Assembly: GCA_034509925.1 (NCBI GenBank)
Contig: CM067526.1
Coordinates: forward strand, 13,223,010-13,287,009
DNA length: 64,000 bases
Source of the DNA: Hirudinaria manillensis
Taxonomy: Eukaryota > Annelida > Clitellata > Hirudinida > Hirudinidae
Direction: 5' to 3'
How positions within the stretch are numbered: the stretch's first letter is position 1; the number at the start of each line of letters is the position of its first letter. The position numbers were made by a program, and so were the translations under genes. Under the pieces are notes generated by a model. That model did no database searches, was not told where the DNA came from, and was given only the letters and a program-made list of their open reading frames with translations. Shown piece after piece: positions 1 through 26,516 of the stretch.

Positions 1-3000
1 TCGGAGGTCAGGACAGAGGTTGGGTGAAGGGTCACAAAGGACTTGAGTGGGGTGTGGTAGAGTTGCTGGGAATCTGGCTTGAAGGTGTTGTGTTCATCTG
101 AGAGGGCAAACTGAGGATGGAGAGCACTGCAGATGATGACCTGGAATTTAAGCACAAGGATTTGTTTTTCAACAATTTTTAATTCTGCAAATTTTCAATA
201 TTTTTTTGTTGTTGAGAGTATTGCAAATTGTTTCTTACTTTAAGCAGTGATGTGTCATTGGCTGCAGCCTTTCTGCTGCTGGCCAGAAGATTTTGAATCT
301 TCTCCGGGGCATTGGTCAATCGAAACTCGAGATCCCTGATGTCGCCCTCCACGTCACCGACAACTTTTTCCCTTTCATCCACGTCGTCGTCATCTCCGTC
401 TCCGTCGGTCATCTTCAGGATTTTCTTTTTCCTGTCCTTGTTCTTGTGCTCCAGTCTCAGCTTCCGAAGTTGGTTTCTGTCGGCATGACGTTTCCTCCTC
501 TTGACGGCGTCTCTGATTAAGGGACAAAAAAAGTTTTAAAATTCTATTAATTGTAATTTAAAATTCTAGAAACAGCTGAAAGGCAAGCAACAAGTGCAAT
601 AGGATTTACTCTATATCTTCATCATCGTCTCTGTCATTTTCTCCGTCCAGAAGTCCATGGTCGGTGAGTAGCTGTTTGAACTGTGACCTCAACTTGATGA
701 CCTCATAAAGTCTCTGCTCTTCAATACCCCTCTTCTTACACCACCGCCTTGTTTCCTCGCCTGAGGACTTCATCTCCAACCAGTTCTCCAGGATGCTGTG
801 GAGAGTGAGTGGGTCTCCGTGATTTGATTCTAGGTCCTACATAGAGCAACAAAAGGTTCTTGACATGTCAGCCATTTTTATTATTTTTATGCTTCAACTG
901 ATGTCATTATTAATAATAATAATAATAAAATAATAATAATTTGTTACCTTTCTTAGCTTGTAGGCATCATAATCCCGATGGGCCTTGTTTGTGAAAATTG
1001 ACTGAACGCAGAGACTGGCAGCAATTATGAGAATCGGATCGACAGCTTCGAACATGCAGCCCGTGATCAGCATCTTGCCCATGACGACGTCGACGGGCAG
1101 TTTAGCCAGGGTCTTTCCGATCTGAGTCGCACATTCGTCGTCCGTGAGAGCACCTTGCGACTTTAATAACTTGATGGCACCCTCGAGCTTTTCCGGCAGA
1201 GGAGACTCTATGAAAGGAAAGAGCCTGGGGTCGGGAATTCCGAGGACGACCATCTGAAGGACCAGAGACTCTAGCGGAACTCTGCGAATTTCTGGAGTCG
1301 AATATTCTTCCATGGCCGTGTACTCCTCCTCCTTGTAGAGCCGGAAGCAAACTCCGGGTCCCGTTCTTCCTGCACGACCTTTTCTCTGTTCCGCACTGGC
1401 TCGGCTGATCCAGGATTCTTTCAGGCTGCCCATCTTAACTCCTGAATCGTGTGCCATCTCTTTGACCTGAAGTAATACCATTTGGTGAGATAATTGGTAA
1501 TCAATGATGATGATGATTTGAAGCAGAAAAAAAAAGGTTAAATTAAAAACATTTAATATCATTTTAATGCTAAAGCATTGAATAAATTGAAAGTAACTGT
1601 GTTGTAATAATCTCATCACCGTAATTACATATGCGCGCACACACACAAACACACCTTTCCAGAATCCACAACAAATCTGACACCATCTATAGTCACTGAT
1701 GTTTCTGCAATGTTCGTTGAAATTATGCATTTCCTGACACCCTCTGGTGGATAATCAAATACCTGGAAAACACAAAAAAAAGAAGATAAAAATGAAATTA
1801 TAATAAATAATCCATAATCTCAAATAATTAAAAAAAACGTTAGAGCACCTTATCCTGATCGGCTAACGAGAGCGAGCTATGCAACGGCAGGACAATCCAT
1901 GATGAAGACATCCTCCCATATTCTCTTGCAGCCTCTACCAGCGTCATGATCTCCGTCAGACCTGACAGAAAGACAAGCACGTCTCCTCTTTCAGTGGGCG
2001 GATACTTCTTGTCGATGTGTTGGAGAACTCGAATGTAAGGTGTAGTGTCAAATTTCTCGGCTTTTGGATCTCTGTCGGTCCTTGGATGGAAAGGAATTTT
2101 TACAGTTAGATGGAGAATTTGTTAGGAAGTGCAACTAATGGAAAAATGAAAATAACTTGATAGATTAGTTAAGCCAATGAGATATAATAATATATGTGGA
2201 ATAATAAAAATAAACTATTAATTAGCTATGCTTTCCTCTTCAAGCCCTTCTGAAACTGAGCCAATATAGATTCAATAACAGCACATCCTCACTTGTCTAT
2301 TGGCTGATAGTGGAGCTGGATGGGGTAGAGTCTGCCGGGAACCTTGGCAACGGGAGCATTGCCGAAATATCTCGAGAAGAGTTCGAGGTTGATAGTGGCA
2401 GACATGAGGATTAGCTTGAGGTCAGATCTCTGGTGGAGAATGCACTTCACCACACCAAGAAGGAAGTCTGTATGAACATGCCTCTCGTGGACCTAGAGAC
2501 ATTAGCAAGTGATGATCACTATCACTGACCTCACAACAACTCTTATTGTCATCATCAACAACATTATCATCATCATAATCATCATCTTTATTGTAATGGC
2601 CAACCTCATCCATGATGATAACATTGTATTTTGAAAGGGTCGGGTCATTATCAATCTGCCTTAGGAGGAGACCCTCTGTGAGGAACAGAATTCGGGTGGC
2701 TTTGGTTTTTGTCTTGTCGAATCTCACCTGGAAAATTTAAATCACGGATAAATTGCAGTGATAAATCATTGGTTTGGATGATTAAGAATTGAATAGATGC
2801 AAAGATGATGTAGCTCAAGTTTAAATCAATTTATTGCCATTGTCATTATCATTACCATATCATAATTAATAACATATTAAGATGAATGTAAAATACAAAT
2901 TAAACAATTTCTTGATAAAAAAAACAAAACTCTAGAAAAACATTTCCACTCAAAATCATCATCAAATGCTTGGAATCATTATTTACCTGGTAAGCAACAT

Positions 3001-4235
3001 GTGAGCCATACTCATTGAGCGTTTCATGGGAGACCCTCTTTGCCAGAGATATGCAGGCGATTCTTCTCGGTTGGGTACAAGCTATCTTGCCAAATCCAGC
3101 CTCCATTAAGTACTGGGGCACTTGTGTTGACTTTCCACAACCAGTGTCTCCTGCCACAACCACTACCTGATGAATGATTCATCATATTGGAATATTAGAT
3201 GCAATGCAAACAACGATAAATGCTTTTAATGTTACTAGGTAAGCATCTTATTTGAGAAGCAATTGTTTACAAAACATGACTGGTTTTAAGTCTTGGCAGA
3301 AAAGGTTGCATGGCATCACTAGACTTCCTTAGCAGTATTTCTGATACAATCATATTTTACTAAGAACTGGCTACAAGCTTTCACTAGAAAAGCTACTTCC
3401 ATCAAAGCAAAGTTGTCAACAAAAAATTGATCAAAACCTGATGCTTGTTGATGGAATCAATGATACCCCTCTTGTACTTAAATATTGGCAGATTCATCTG
3501 ATCCTTCTTTATCTTCCTCAGTTTGTTAAACTTTTGCTTCTGCAGGAAGTCATAGTAGAGGAGAAGGATGGACTCAAAAGTTTCCAATTCCTCGGTGGTC
3601 AACTTCCGAGACCTTCCTGCATACTCCTGTACATAAACATTTCAGTCAGAATTGCAGAGGAATGACATGAGGAATCAATGTATAACATCTTGACTAGTCC
3701 TTTGATAAATAAGCAAATTTTATGTAACAAAACATAAAAGATATATTCATGCATTCACAAAATATTCAGTTCAAACTAACAAGAAATTTTAGAAATAAGG
3801 GTCAATTATTATTGGCATATTAGAGTCAACCTGCTTTGTGTGGAATTTTCTAATTTTGTCACTTCTTGCTGAAAATGACAGGTTGTTTTTGTTCTTTTTG
3901 TCATAAATTGTAGTTGATTCCTTCTGCTTCTCTTGTTTTTGTTGAAATTGCTGGTATTTTCGTAAAAACACCCAAAAATTTTCATAGTCAGAACTATCTG
4001 TACTCAGTGCATCTGATTCAGTAAAATAAACTTCTCCTAATAAATTTTTGTAATGTTCATAATTTAAAGTTTTGTCATCTTTTCCATCTTCATGTCTACT
4101 TCTGCTCCTCACTTCGTCATCTTGTTTGTAACGTTTGGTGATTGTGGTGGCAACACTGCTTTGTGGTTCTGAACGTCTCTCATACTCGTCATTGCTGTCG
4201 TCATCGCTATCGCATCTTCGCCTCCTTTTATGCAT
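1..4235 (-). CDS. DHX34: DHX34-like DEAH-box RNA helicase (3' end beyond window)
   Basis: Eleven exons read on the minus strand: 3831-4235, 3438-3626, 2987-3166, 2605-2727, 2293-2492, 1849-2080, 1655-1762, 948-1466, 610-836, 239-512 and 1-140 (cut by the window edge). They give about 866 residues of open frame, against about 1140 for human DHX34, so the C terminus is missing. Visible helicase motifs: [10 protein letters not shown] (K about 209), [12 protein letters not shown] (298-301, split by an intron between E and V), SAT (330-332), [13 protein letters not shown], and [10 protein letters not shown] (506-513). The C-terminal helicase region and an OB-like region follow. The N-terminal [11 protein letters not shown] segment and the [15 protein letters not shown] junction are typical of DHX34 rather than DHX8/16/38. 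In vertebrates DHX34 is an RNA helicase that acts with SMG1 and UPF1 in nonsense-mediated decay. The start at 4235 is the first ATG of the frame; an Arg/Asp/Ser-rich leader follows it. Confidence 0.9.
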
Positions 4236-4664
4236 TAATATTTATAGGTTTGAACTGGGTTTAACGTTAAAAATTTGGTACAGAGGACGATAATGGCGAG
4301 GACAAAATTTTAATGTAAATAAAAACAAAGAACTTATCAACTCATGTATTTTGCGAGGAAAAAATGACTCACTTTAGAAACATTACATTTTATATAAATT
4401 AATTGCATAACTTTAATTTTGTAATTGTTTAAAAATATAATTAAGTAGAAATCAAAATGCAGTGTCCTCTCCAGGAAATTGGAGAGTGGAGATGGTTTGC
4501 CTTTCAAGGCGATTCTCTGCTATGCATCTCGCAGGCGGTTTCTGCTTAACCGGCGGTATTCATGGCGCTTCATAACTTTCCCGCAAGAAGTTTATAGCAT
4601 CAAGTTTTGTTTGTAGTGTTGCTTAAAATATATCATAATATCTTGAAGTTTGCATGACTCAGCT
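4236..4664. promoter_or_regulatory. Shared divergent upstream region of DHX34-like and KIAA0825-like genes
   Basis: Only 429 bp separate the two start codons, which point away from each other. Both 5' UTRs and both core promoters, or one bidirectional promoter, must lie here unless non-coding 5' exons lie farther away. I see no clear TATA box at a convincing distance. The stretch 4495-4580 is richer in GC than its surroundings. Promoter function is inferred from gene orientation. Confidence 0.5.
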
Positions 4665-7600
4665 ATGGAGGGAAAGTGTACAACTGAAGATATATTTAGT
4701 TATCAGCAAAATGTTGATGGAATGAAATTTTCAATTGATCAGTTGAATGAACAAATTGGGGAAATAGATAAAAGGTTAATGCATGAGTTTCATAACTTGT
4801 TCTTCTATAATCTCTGAATTAACTCTGCTATGTGTACCCTTTTCTAGCCTGAATAAAATGAACTGAGAGGTAGACGACTCATAATCATGGATTCTGTGAT
4901 ATCTTTAGATATCATATCATGTTGACTAACCTTTTTGAGTATTGTCCTATTTAATGTAGAATGTTAAATATGTTTTAAATTAATTGTTTGCAATGATTGC
5001 AATGATTTTTTAGATTGGTTGAGAATAACCTTGCTGGATGATATGCAGTGGCTTTCCTGAATATATATGATTTTTTTTCTTTCAGGATGGAAAGTGCTTG
5101 GATGGATTTGAAAAACGTCTGTGAGTCATTTTGTGGAGACAAATTTGATGGAACATTGGAAGCAGTTGATAAATTTTTATCTCAAAACATTTTGGAAAAT
5201 TCTGTTTGCAGCACAACTGCCACAGACTCCATCAAAACTGTTTGCATTGAATTGGTTAGTCCGAGGATTTCATAAATGCTTTGCTTGGCAATACATTATA
5301 GTTTCACAAAGATTATACATATCTAATCTGGCTGGGAAATGTATTTGTTATATTTTATATTTATATAATTTTGATTTGCATCTGCTTATCGCTGTTTATT
5401 CAAGTCTTCAAATTTGTTCTGAAAATATTTGCAGATAAATTTCTTGAAGAAAAATCCTGGAAGTGAGAGTCAAGTTTTTGACACTCTGCTGAGTGTGCAA
5501 TTCAAAGAAGGACTGAACTTTCCGATTTGCTTCAGGAATGCCGAGGGATGCGAAGCTTCAAAGAAATCCCTCTTCGATGGCGACCAGTGCTTCAACGAGC
5601 TCTTTACAATCTTCCAGAAGAATTTCTTGGATCACTTGTTGCTGGATGAAACGAGCGAAGTTGATTTCAAGAGCTTTTCGACATGCACAACTTCCTCTGG
5701 AGAAAATCAAAATTTCCTACCTGGAAATTATCAACACTTCGTTTCTTTTGCAAAGGAAAAGTTCATTGAAGACAAGCGACTATATTTCCAGAGATTGTGC
5801 CTGCTTTCTTCACCCGATCACAGTCTCATCTTGTACGCAAATTCTAAGTCCCTTCTCGTCAAGAATAAGATTGCAGAACTGCAATCGAGCGTAGAGGAGT
5901 TTACTCGCGGTGGAACATCCATCCTGTCCATGATCGAGGAAGATGCACAATTTTTGAGGTTTTGCATCGGAGAAGATGACGTCTTGAATTTTGTTTCTAC
6001 GGTTTATTTGGATCCCATGCTCGCAGCCCTCGGCTCGTTGGTCGAAACCGTGACCAAGACAGAGTCGCCCAAGCGTAACAATAAATTGGAATCTTCCAAA
6101 AAGTCCTCCTCACAAAGTAACATCAAACAGGAGCCTAAAAGCGATGATCCACAATTACTGAAAGGCGATCAAATCTCTAAACTGCTACAATTGATCGATT
6201 GGCTGCTGACGGAGGCAGATGCCAGGATCACGAGGATGTACCAATCGTCGACGAGGTGTATGGTCGGACAGGAGAGACTGAGAAGTGCAAACGAGAAAAC
6301 CACGAAACTTAAGAGTTGTTATCTAATTGTTATTACTCTTAAAATGTTATTATGTGATGAATAATTATTGTTGATATTATTATAATTATTATTATATAAC
6401 CATAACATTATAATAATATACATTATAATTATATAATTTATTATTATTATTATTATTGTATATAATATAATAATTATGTGCCTTATTATTTTTATTTTTT
6501 ATTTGTTAATTATTTGCCTATTTATTCTTTAATTAATTAATTAATTAAAATTCATTAAAAAGGTGCACTGAAGAATTCCAACACGGGGAAGGGCAAGAAG
6601 CAGTCCGACCAATCGGATCATCATCAGCAGGCCACTTCAGGTTGTTAACGAGTGTTGTTAACAAGTTCACGACCTCTGAGTTCAAACAGAATGGGGTCAA
6701 AGAATTAAAAGTTCAAGAGTTCATTTAAGCTGGAATTCTGCTATCATTTGATTACATAAATAAAGCATGTGATTGAGACCTGAGTTAATAATATTTGATA
6801 ATTATTATATTAAATATTATTATTAAATTAAATTATTGTTAAATTAAATATTTTTGTTAAATTTGTAATTAAAATCGTTAGAATTGATCTAAACTTTGTC
6901 TTCCAGTCTTTGGCTGGAAAGCAGTTATGGATAAATTTACTTCACCACTTTTGCTGTCTCTTGGCAATGAACTCAAGGAATGCTTGAAGGAACAAAACAA
7001 CTTTGTTTTGACTTCCGTCCCTGCCTCACTTCAGCCTCATCTGCTTGTCTTCTCAGTGGCTTCAAAAAATAGCGTCGAACTCGTCAACGTCCTCAGAAAG
7101 TTTTGGTGTTTCATGAAGTTCGTTGCTCCTTCGGACAAACATTCAACAGAGAAACTTGTGAACTTGTTGTTTGAGACTTGCTCTGAGAATGTTGAGATGA
7201 TTTCTAAAAAGGTATGTTGTTGTTGTTGTTGTTGTTTAGTTTATGGCCTCTAGTCATAAAAAAAAGACATGAAAAAAAACCTTATGTTCATTCAGTTATC
7301 ATGTTTGTTATCTGTTGTCACAGGTCGACAAAGAAGTTAGCATCGAGAATCTGGTAGTTATTTTGTCGGGCATCAGTTTCTTGGAGACCCACTTCAAGCA
7401 ACTTATGGAAGACATCCAAGTTTCAGATCAGAGTACCGTCGACCTGTTGCTGACAGCAAAGAATGATCTCGTGCAGCTCGTTAGGGTCAAGTTCATGAAC
7501 ATCATCACGATTTCCGTCTGGCACAATAAAGACGAACCAGGCTGCTATGACGGAGCCGATCTAGGTACGGAGGATGTGGAGAACGAGCCGGAGTATTGGG

Positions 7601-10600
7601 TGCAAAACTGGTGGCTCCAGATGGAATGGTTGTGGTATCAGTTGGCATCCCATTGCACGTTCGACGTGACGAGCCAGGTTTTCTCTGGCTGCCTCGGCGA
7701 ATGCTTGCAGACCTTTGCCTGGCATTTTGCCTCGAAAAGGTTACAAAAAGAGCACGTCAGGAAGTTTACGTGAGTAGTCGGGCAATGTTTATTTGCAGAG
7801 ATTTTCTTGTTTAAATATATCATAATAATTAGGTGCTTTGATTTTGTGCCTGATTAAATATGAAAAATGATTCACTTTAGCTGCTCTAACTTGCCCTAGA
7901 TTTATGCAGCAAATCATTGTATTGATGATGAATTGGTCTCCTGGTTAACCAATGATTGGTTAACAATTTACCATGGCACTGAATTCTTGAAAACCAGCTC
8001 AAACATTCAAGGCCTCCTCTCGGGGGCTCTGGACCTGCTACTCCGCTGCTCGAGAAGGAGCGAGGAGGTCATCGACGTCTGCTCCAATGACGGAGCGATC
8101 CACGACATCCACGTGTCGTGCGTGGCTCTCACGACGACGTTGCTTGTGACTGCCTGCCCACTGGACGTCTTGAAAGAGTTGGTGCCTTGTTGATGACAGT
8201 TGGTGTTGTATTGAGTTCTAGAGACTGGTATTACTGCTTGTCTTGCTAATTGTCATGATGGTCACTCTTATCATGCATCATTAATGCCATTTTTAGTTCT
8301 AAGTTTTGTTGTTTAGCATTTTAAAAATGATTTCATTAACTGATCCACATTTTTAGTTCAATACAAGTAGTTGTTAAACTCTCCTTACTCAGCAGCATCA
8401 TCACCATCATCATCGTCTCAATCATTTAATAACTAATTATTAATTAATTAATTTAGGATGTACGATCAGTTCTCTGATAGGTCAAAGCAGGGTCTCCAAT
8501 CGAATGCCATCTCGGGCAGCGAGTGTCAGTGGCTTCACATCACCAAGCCAAAATGGAATCTCGCAGGAAAGACCAGGTTTGGAATAATTGGTATTCTTGT
8601 AATTGATGATTCATCCTTTTAAATAACTTAAACATTAATGTATGTTAATTAATGTAAATATTAATGAATAGTAATGATTATTCATTATCCAGGTTGGACC
8701 AATTAGATCCCAGGACGTCATACGAGGTGATGTTCGGGCTGTTGGAACATTATCATTTTGAGAAGGAGAGTCTCTTGTTACAGGTATCTTGTCGTGAGAT
8801 CTTGTTGTAGTCGAAAGACATTACGGTGATGATGATGATGACATTGGCAGCATCGTGTTTCATCAGATGATGTTCCTGCACGGTAGCAGCTTCACCATCT
8901 CACTCCTTCGACACCTCTGCCTCCACGAGGCCGTGTTAATTGGAAATGAGGATGATGATGACGACGACGATGATGTTGATGGCAAGAAGGAGGATGGCAG
9001 AACGAAAGGCAAAGCTGTTGATGGCGATCATGATGATGATGACGATAATAAAGGAGTGTCTTTGGTGATTCAATCGCTGCTTTTAATAAACTTCAATCAT
9101 CGACCGACAGAGGAAGCCATGTTTGAAAACGTTCTCCTGGAGGTGTTGAAAGGGTTGGTGATGGCCTTTGTCTTTTGAGCAGATGTGATTGGCTCGTTGA
9201 TCTGTTGCCGACTGCCTATTGGTTGCTAAAAATAATTTTTTAACTGTTGTGGTTACTGGTAAGTATTTTAGTTTTCATGAGTTTATTATTATCGTTATTA
9301 TTTATTTTGAACATGGGTCAGTTGTTATTATTATTATTATTATTGTTTGATATTTTCCAGGCATCCAGAAGCTATTACTTTAAAGAAGGTTAGTATTTAT
9401 TACTCTGTTTACCATTAGTTATGTTATGAATTAATTGATAAGTTACAACCATAACATTCATGGGAACTTAGACATAAACTTCCCATCAAAATCTTTTTTT
9501 TTTTAAATTGAATTAAAGTTGATAAAAATAAGTGATAAATGTACTTTGCAGAAATCAACAGTTTTCAAATTTCTCTGTTCATCTTTGGAACCACTGATTC
9601 TCAGGTAATGTGGTCGATTGACCATGTTTTACATACTAATTTGCATAGATTATGCTAATGTTATCCATGCATTGAAATGGTTACATTTATAGGTTTTCTT
9701 TTAAGAGGGTTTTCATTTCAACTTAGTTGAATTGAATTATTTTTAAAATAAATTTATTAAATAACATGCAATGTTGAGTTTATTATTAATAATTTATTAT
9801 ATTATTAATAATTTATTATCATAATTTCCTTCAGAGTAATTTGGAAGACTTTGATTGAAATCGAGGAGTCATCGCTCGTGACGTTGTCCTTGTTGGCGTC
9901 TGATGTTTCGTATTTCTCGAAGGATCGACTCTTCTGTGGATGCAAACCTTCCGAGTCTGAAGTTCAGGTCGTTAAACATGAAGATGGTGAGTGGTGATGG
10001 TGATGATGATGATGATGAGTGGTGATGGTGATGATGGTGGTGAGTGGTGGTGGTGATGATGATGTTGAGTGGTTGTGATGATGATGGTGAATGCTGGCTT
10101 AGAAATCATACCAGCAAGAGTAACGGTTATGATTCAGAATCAGTGTTTTAGTTTTGGTCTGGGGCACTGAGTACTTTATATTTTTTTTTAAGTTTATATC
10201 AATTGCTGACAACATGATGTGATGGGCATTTAAATGTTCTCAACATTAGAACTGATTGAATTTTTTTAAAAATTTATTTATTTATTTGTGTTTAAGTCTC
10301 AAATCAAGTGAAGATTTTTGCATCGAAGCTGCTCAGGAGCCTCCATAACTTTCCATGCTCTGTGCTCAGATTCTGCTTCAAGTTTGACGAGTCAAAGTCG
10401 GAAGTTTCCGACGCCCATCAACTGCCATTTGTTGTCGAGGTTTTGCAGGCGACAATGACGCATTGTCGTCGTTTTGTGGAATCGTGAATTAGCATTAGTT
10501 TTCAAAGGATTGATAAATTCACCATTGCTAATGTCTCTAGAGGCACTTTATTTAATTTTATGGACTTGATTTATTAAGTAAACAGGTTACCATTTTTTGG

Positions 10601-12095
10601 AGCCAGTAACCGCGACGATTGTTGTTGTTGTAGCTCTTGTTGGTTGCTCTTAAAAAAGTCATCAAAAAGGCTAGAAATATGAAATTGTTCAAGGATCCTG
10701 AACTTGAAACCATAAAGTCGATTGTCAACAAGATGGACAGACTGACATCTTCATCTTCTTCAGATGATGAATCAAGTATTTTGAACCTACGATGAATTAT
10801 TGAAGTCATTCAATTTTTATACAATTCTTAGTGTTGCTGTTGCAATTTGACACTAATTGTCTTTCTATAATCATCAGTGACATGTTGAAATCATATTGAA
10901 ATAAGTTTTATTAATATATCCCGTATACTCCTACATATATACATCAATTACATTGTCAATATCAGCCAATGATTTTCAAATTCCGCTTTCAAAATTTAAG
11001 GCCGTGATTGGTTCAAAGAAAATTTTCTGGACAAGATTTATGACCTCAGGAAAGAGATGTAAGTCTAAGTCGGATTTTATGAATAATTCTCGATTCTAAA
11101 ATTGTTCCCGGCAGACTAAGAAACAGAAAAGACGAAAACGACCCTGGCTTTGGAATGCCAAAGAGTCATCTATCTTCTCTCGTCTTTGAAACTCTCCTTC
11201 AATCCGTTCAATCGAATGAATCAAGTTAGAACCAATCAGCTTTAGTCAACTTTTGGTCAATCAACCACTAATTGTTGCTAGTTCTGTGTGTGTTATTCTG
11301 TGATTGACAGTTAGTTACTGTTAATAAGAACCATTTTACTGGCTGCAGGCAGAAAGTCGATGGACATTCTGACCGCATTCTTCAGAGACAATTTCTATCA
11401 GTTGAAGACAACGTTCGAGGCAGAAGCAGCCAAGCATCCGCCAGGAGGTGGAGGCACGAAGGAGGAGGTGAAGGATGAGTTTGCCGAGCCCCGGTTCGAC
11501 TTTTCCTCTCTTCAGAGGATCGACGATGACACTTTTAAAGGAAAAGTCGTTGATTTCAATCCGTTGACATCCCTGGAAGTATTCAAGGTGGTCGTCATCA
11601 TTATCATCGTCGTCGTCATCGTTACCATCGTCGTCGTCGTCATCATCATAGAATTGAGATTATTATTGACATTAAAATTGATTTATCATGTATCACTAGA
11701 TTGTGCTTTTGTTTCAATATGCCATTTTGTTATGTGATGTATTGAAGAAGCAATGGTGGCTGCCAATATTCTGCATTTAAGTACTGTTTTATATTATATG
11801 AAAAATATAAAATACTTTTTATTTGAAACTATTTTCTTGAAGAATTTATTTATGTACAATAATGTATAATAAATTTATTATTTATTTGTCCATTCAGGTC
11901 GGAAAAATAGGCAGTCCACAAATTGACTGGGGTCTTTGCAAGAGGCTTGACTTGGGTTTGACAGAAGTGAACCTCCCAAACCTCCTCATCAGCAGACCAG
12001 AGTTTAGAAGTGAAGAATTGCCGACAGATGTTGGTGAAACGTTGAAAGAATTTCTGAATCTTGTTAAGCAAAAGCATTTGAGAAATCCATTTTGA
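4665..12095 (+). CDS. KIAA0825: KIAA0825 homologue, 19 exons, about 1259 aa
   Basis: Exons: 4665-4774, 5086-5254, 5435-6314, 6563-6640, 6907-7211, 7324-7769, 7998-8181, 8470-8576, 8693-8783, 8867-9153, 9361-9388, 9552-9604, 9835-9986, 10297-10439, 10634-10775, 11001-11058, 11115-11224, 11349-11587, 11898-12095. All phases close, giving about 1259 residues; the human protein is about 1275. Conserved blocks include a FLKKNPGSES region (compare LYPESE in human), a TVYLDPMLAAL helix and an FGWKAV block (compare DFGWRS). The protein looks all-helical and soluble, with no catalytic motif and no membrane segment. Its molecular function is unknown; loss in humans is linked to postaxial polydactyly. 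The start ATG has G at -3 and +4. Exon 10 encodes a run of acidic residues from GAT/GAC repeats. The exon 8 acceptor (8469/8470) is the least certain: an upstream AG hits a stop in frame. Confidence 0.85.
9993..10092. repeat. (GATGGT)-rich imperfect microsatellite
   Basis: GAT, GGT and GAGTGGT units directly after the exon 13 donor of the KIAA0825-like gene. Confidence 0.8.
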
Positions 12096-12949
12096 TGCGA
12101 ACCAAAGTTTAATTTTATCATCTCTGATAAGTTTTTTTCTTGTTTTATTGTTTTGAGTTATTTTAAGCTGTTTGAATATCAATCCAGGAATCCATTTTAG
12201 GAAAGGTTATTTATGGTCATCTTGTGATTTCGATTGAGGTGATAAATTATTGACATGTGGCAGTTGCTGGCTTTAATACTATTTTTTGTATATCTGTGTT
12301 TGGGGGGATGAAATGTCTGCTCTCATATGTGGGTTTACACACACTTTCTGTGATTCACAGCAGACATTATTTGTCGGTTTTGGTAAATGAACACAAACAG
12401 TAACACCTCTGGAGTTCATCATCGGAGGTTTTTTGTGTTGTCTTGAGAGTCAGAGCTGGAGGGCATGACCTAAAGGATTTTTTTTATGGTTTTGTTTCCT
12501 GACGCTAGTGAGTTGTTGTTATCGTTTGCAAGAGCCACTTGTGCTGTCCATACTTTAAATCCAGTTTTGGGTACGTTTCAGAACTGCCGCGAGAGGTCGC
12601 GTAAGATTTGCGGGGGAGGCGAATTAATGCATTTATGTCTCGACAGACAGATAATGTAGCAATATAATATTTAGTTATTAAGAATACATTTTTGAAATTC
12701 ATGTAGCTGTATTAACATCAATCTCCGAAAATATCATTACGGATATTTGTTTTAGATTCGATGTGTTGCATTTTACCTAGCGGCCAAAGTTAAGTTAAAC
12801 TTTAGTTCAAAAGTTTAATACCTCAAACTAATGCTCGCTGTCGCGGGAGTTTAATATTGGAGTAGATGGATTGAAACAGACATTTTATTGTCCCGTTAAA
12901 GAGGCACGCGGGTATCGTGATGTTCTTTTAAGAGAATTCAGTTTAAAGA
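12096..12949. other. Intergenic spacer, KIAA0825-like to ADGRA-like
   Basis: This 854-bp spacer holds the 3' UTR of the upstream gene and the presumed promoter and 5' UTR of the receptor gene. I see no AATAAA close to the stop at 12095 and no open frame worth calling. Confidence 0.5.
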
Positions 12950-26499
<13,550 letters not shown>

Positions 26500-26510
26500 G
26501 AACTTTGTAA

Positions 26511-26516
26511 AATAAA
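26511..26516 (+). terminator. Poly(A) signal AATAAA of the ADGRA-like gene
   Basis: A canonical AATAAA begins only 11 nt after the TGA stop at 26497-26499, which implies a very short 3' UTR. Confidence 0.55.

Noticed and set aside
10634-10795. Terminal exon ending the KIAA0825-like gene at 10795
   Set aside because: A donor at 10776 joins four further exons in matching phase and brings the protein to the family length, so the stop is read as intronic in the main form.
11360-11737. Separate gene starting at the ATG at 11360
   Set aside because: The frame continues upstream into exon 17 in matching phase, and the right part is an intron after the donor at 11588; it belongs to the KIAA0825-like gene.
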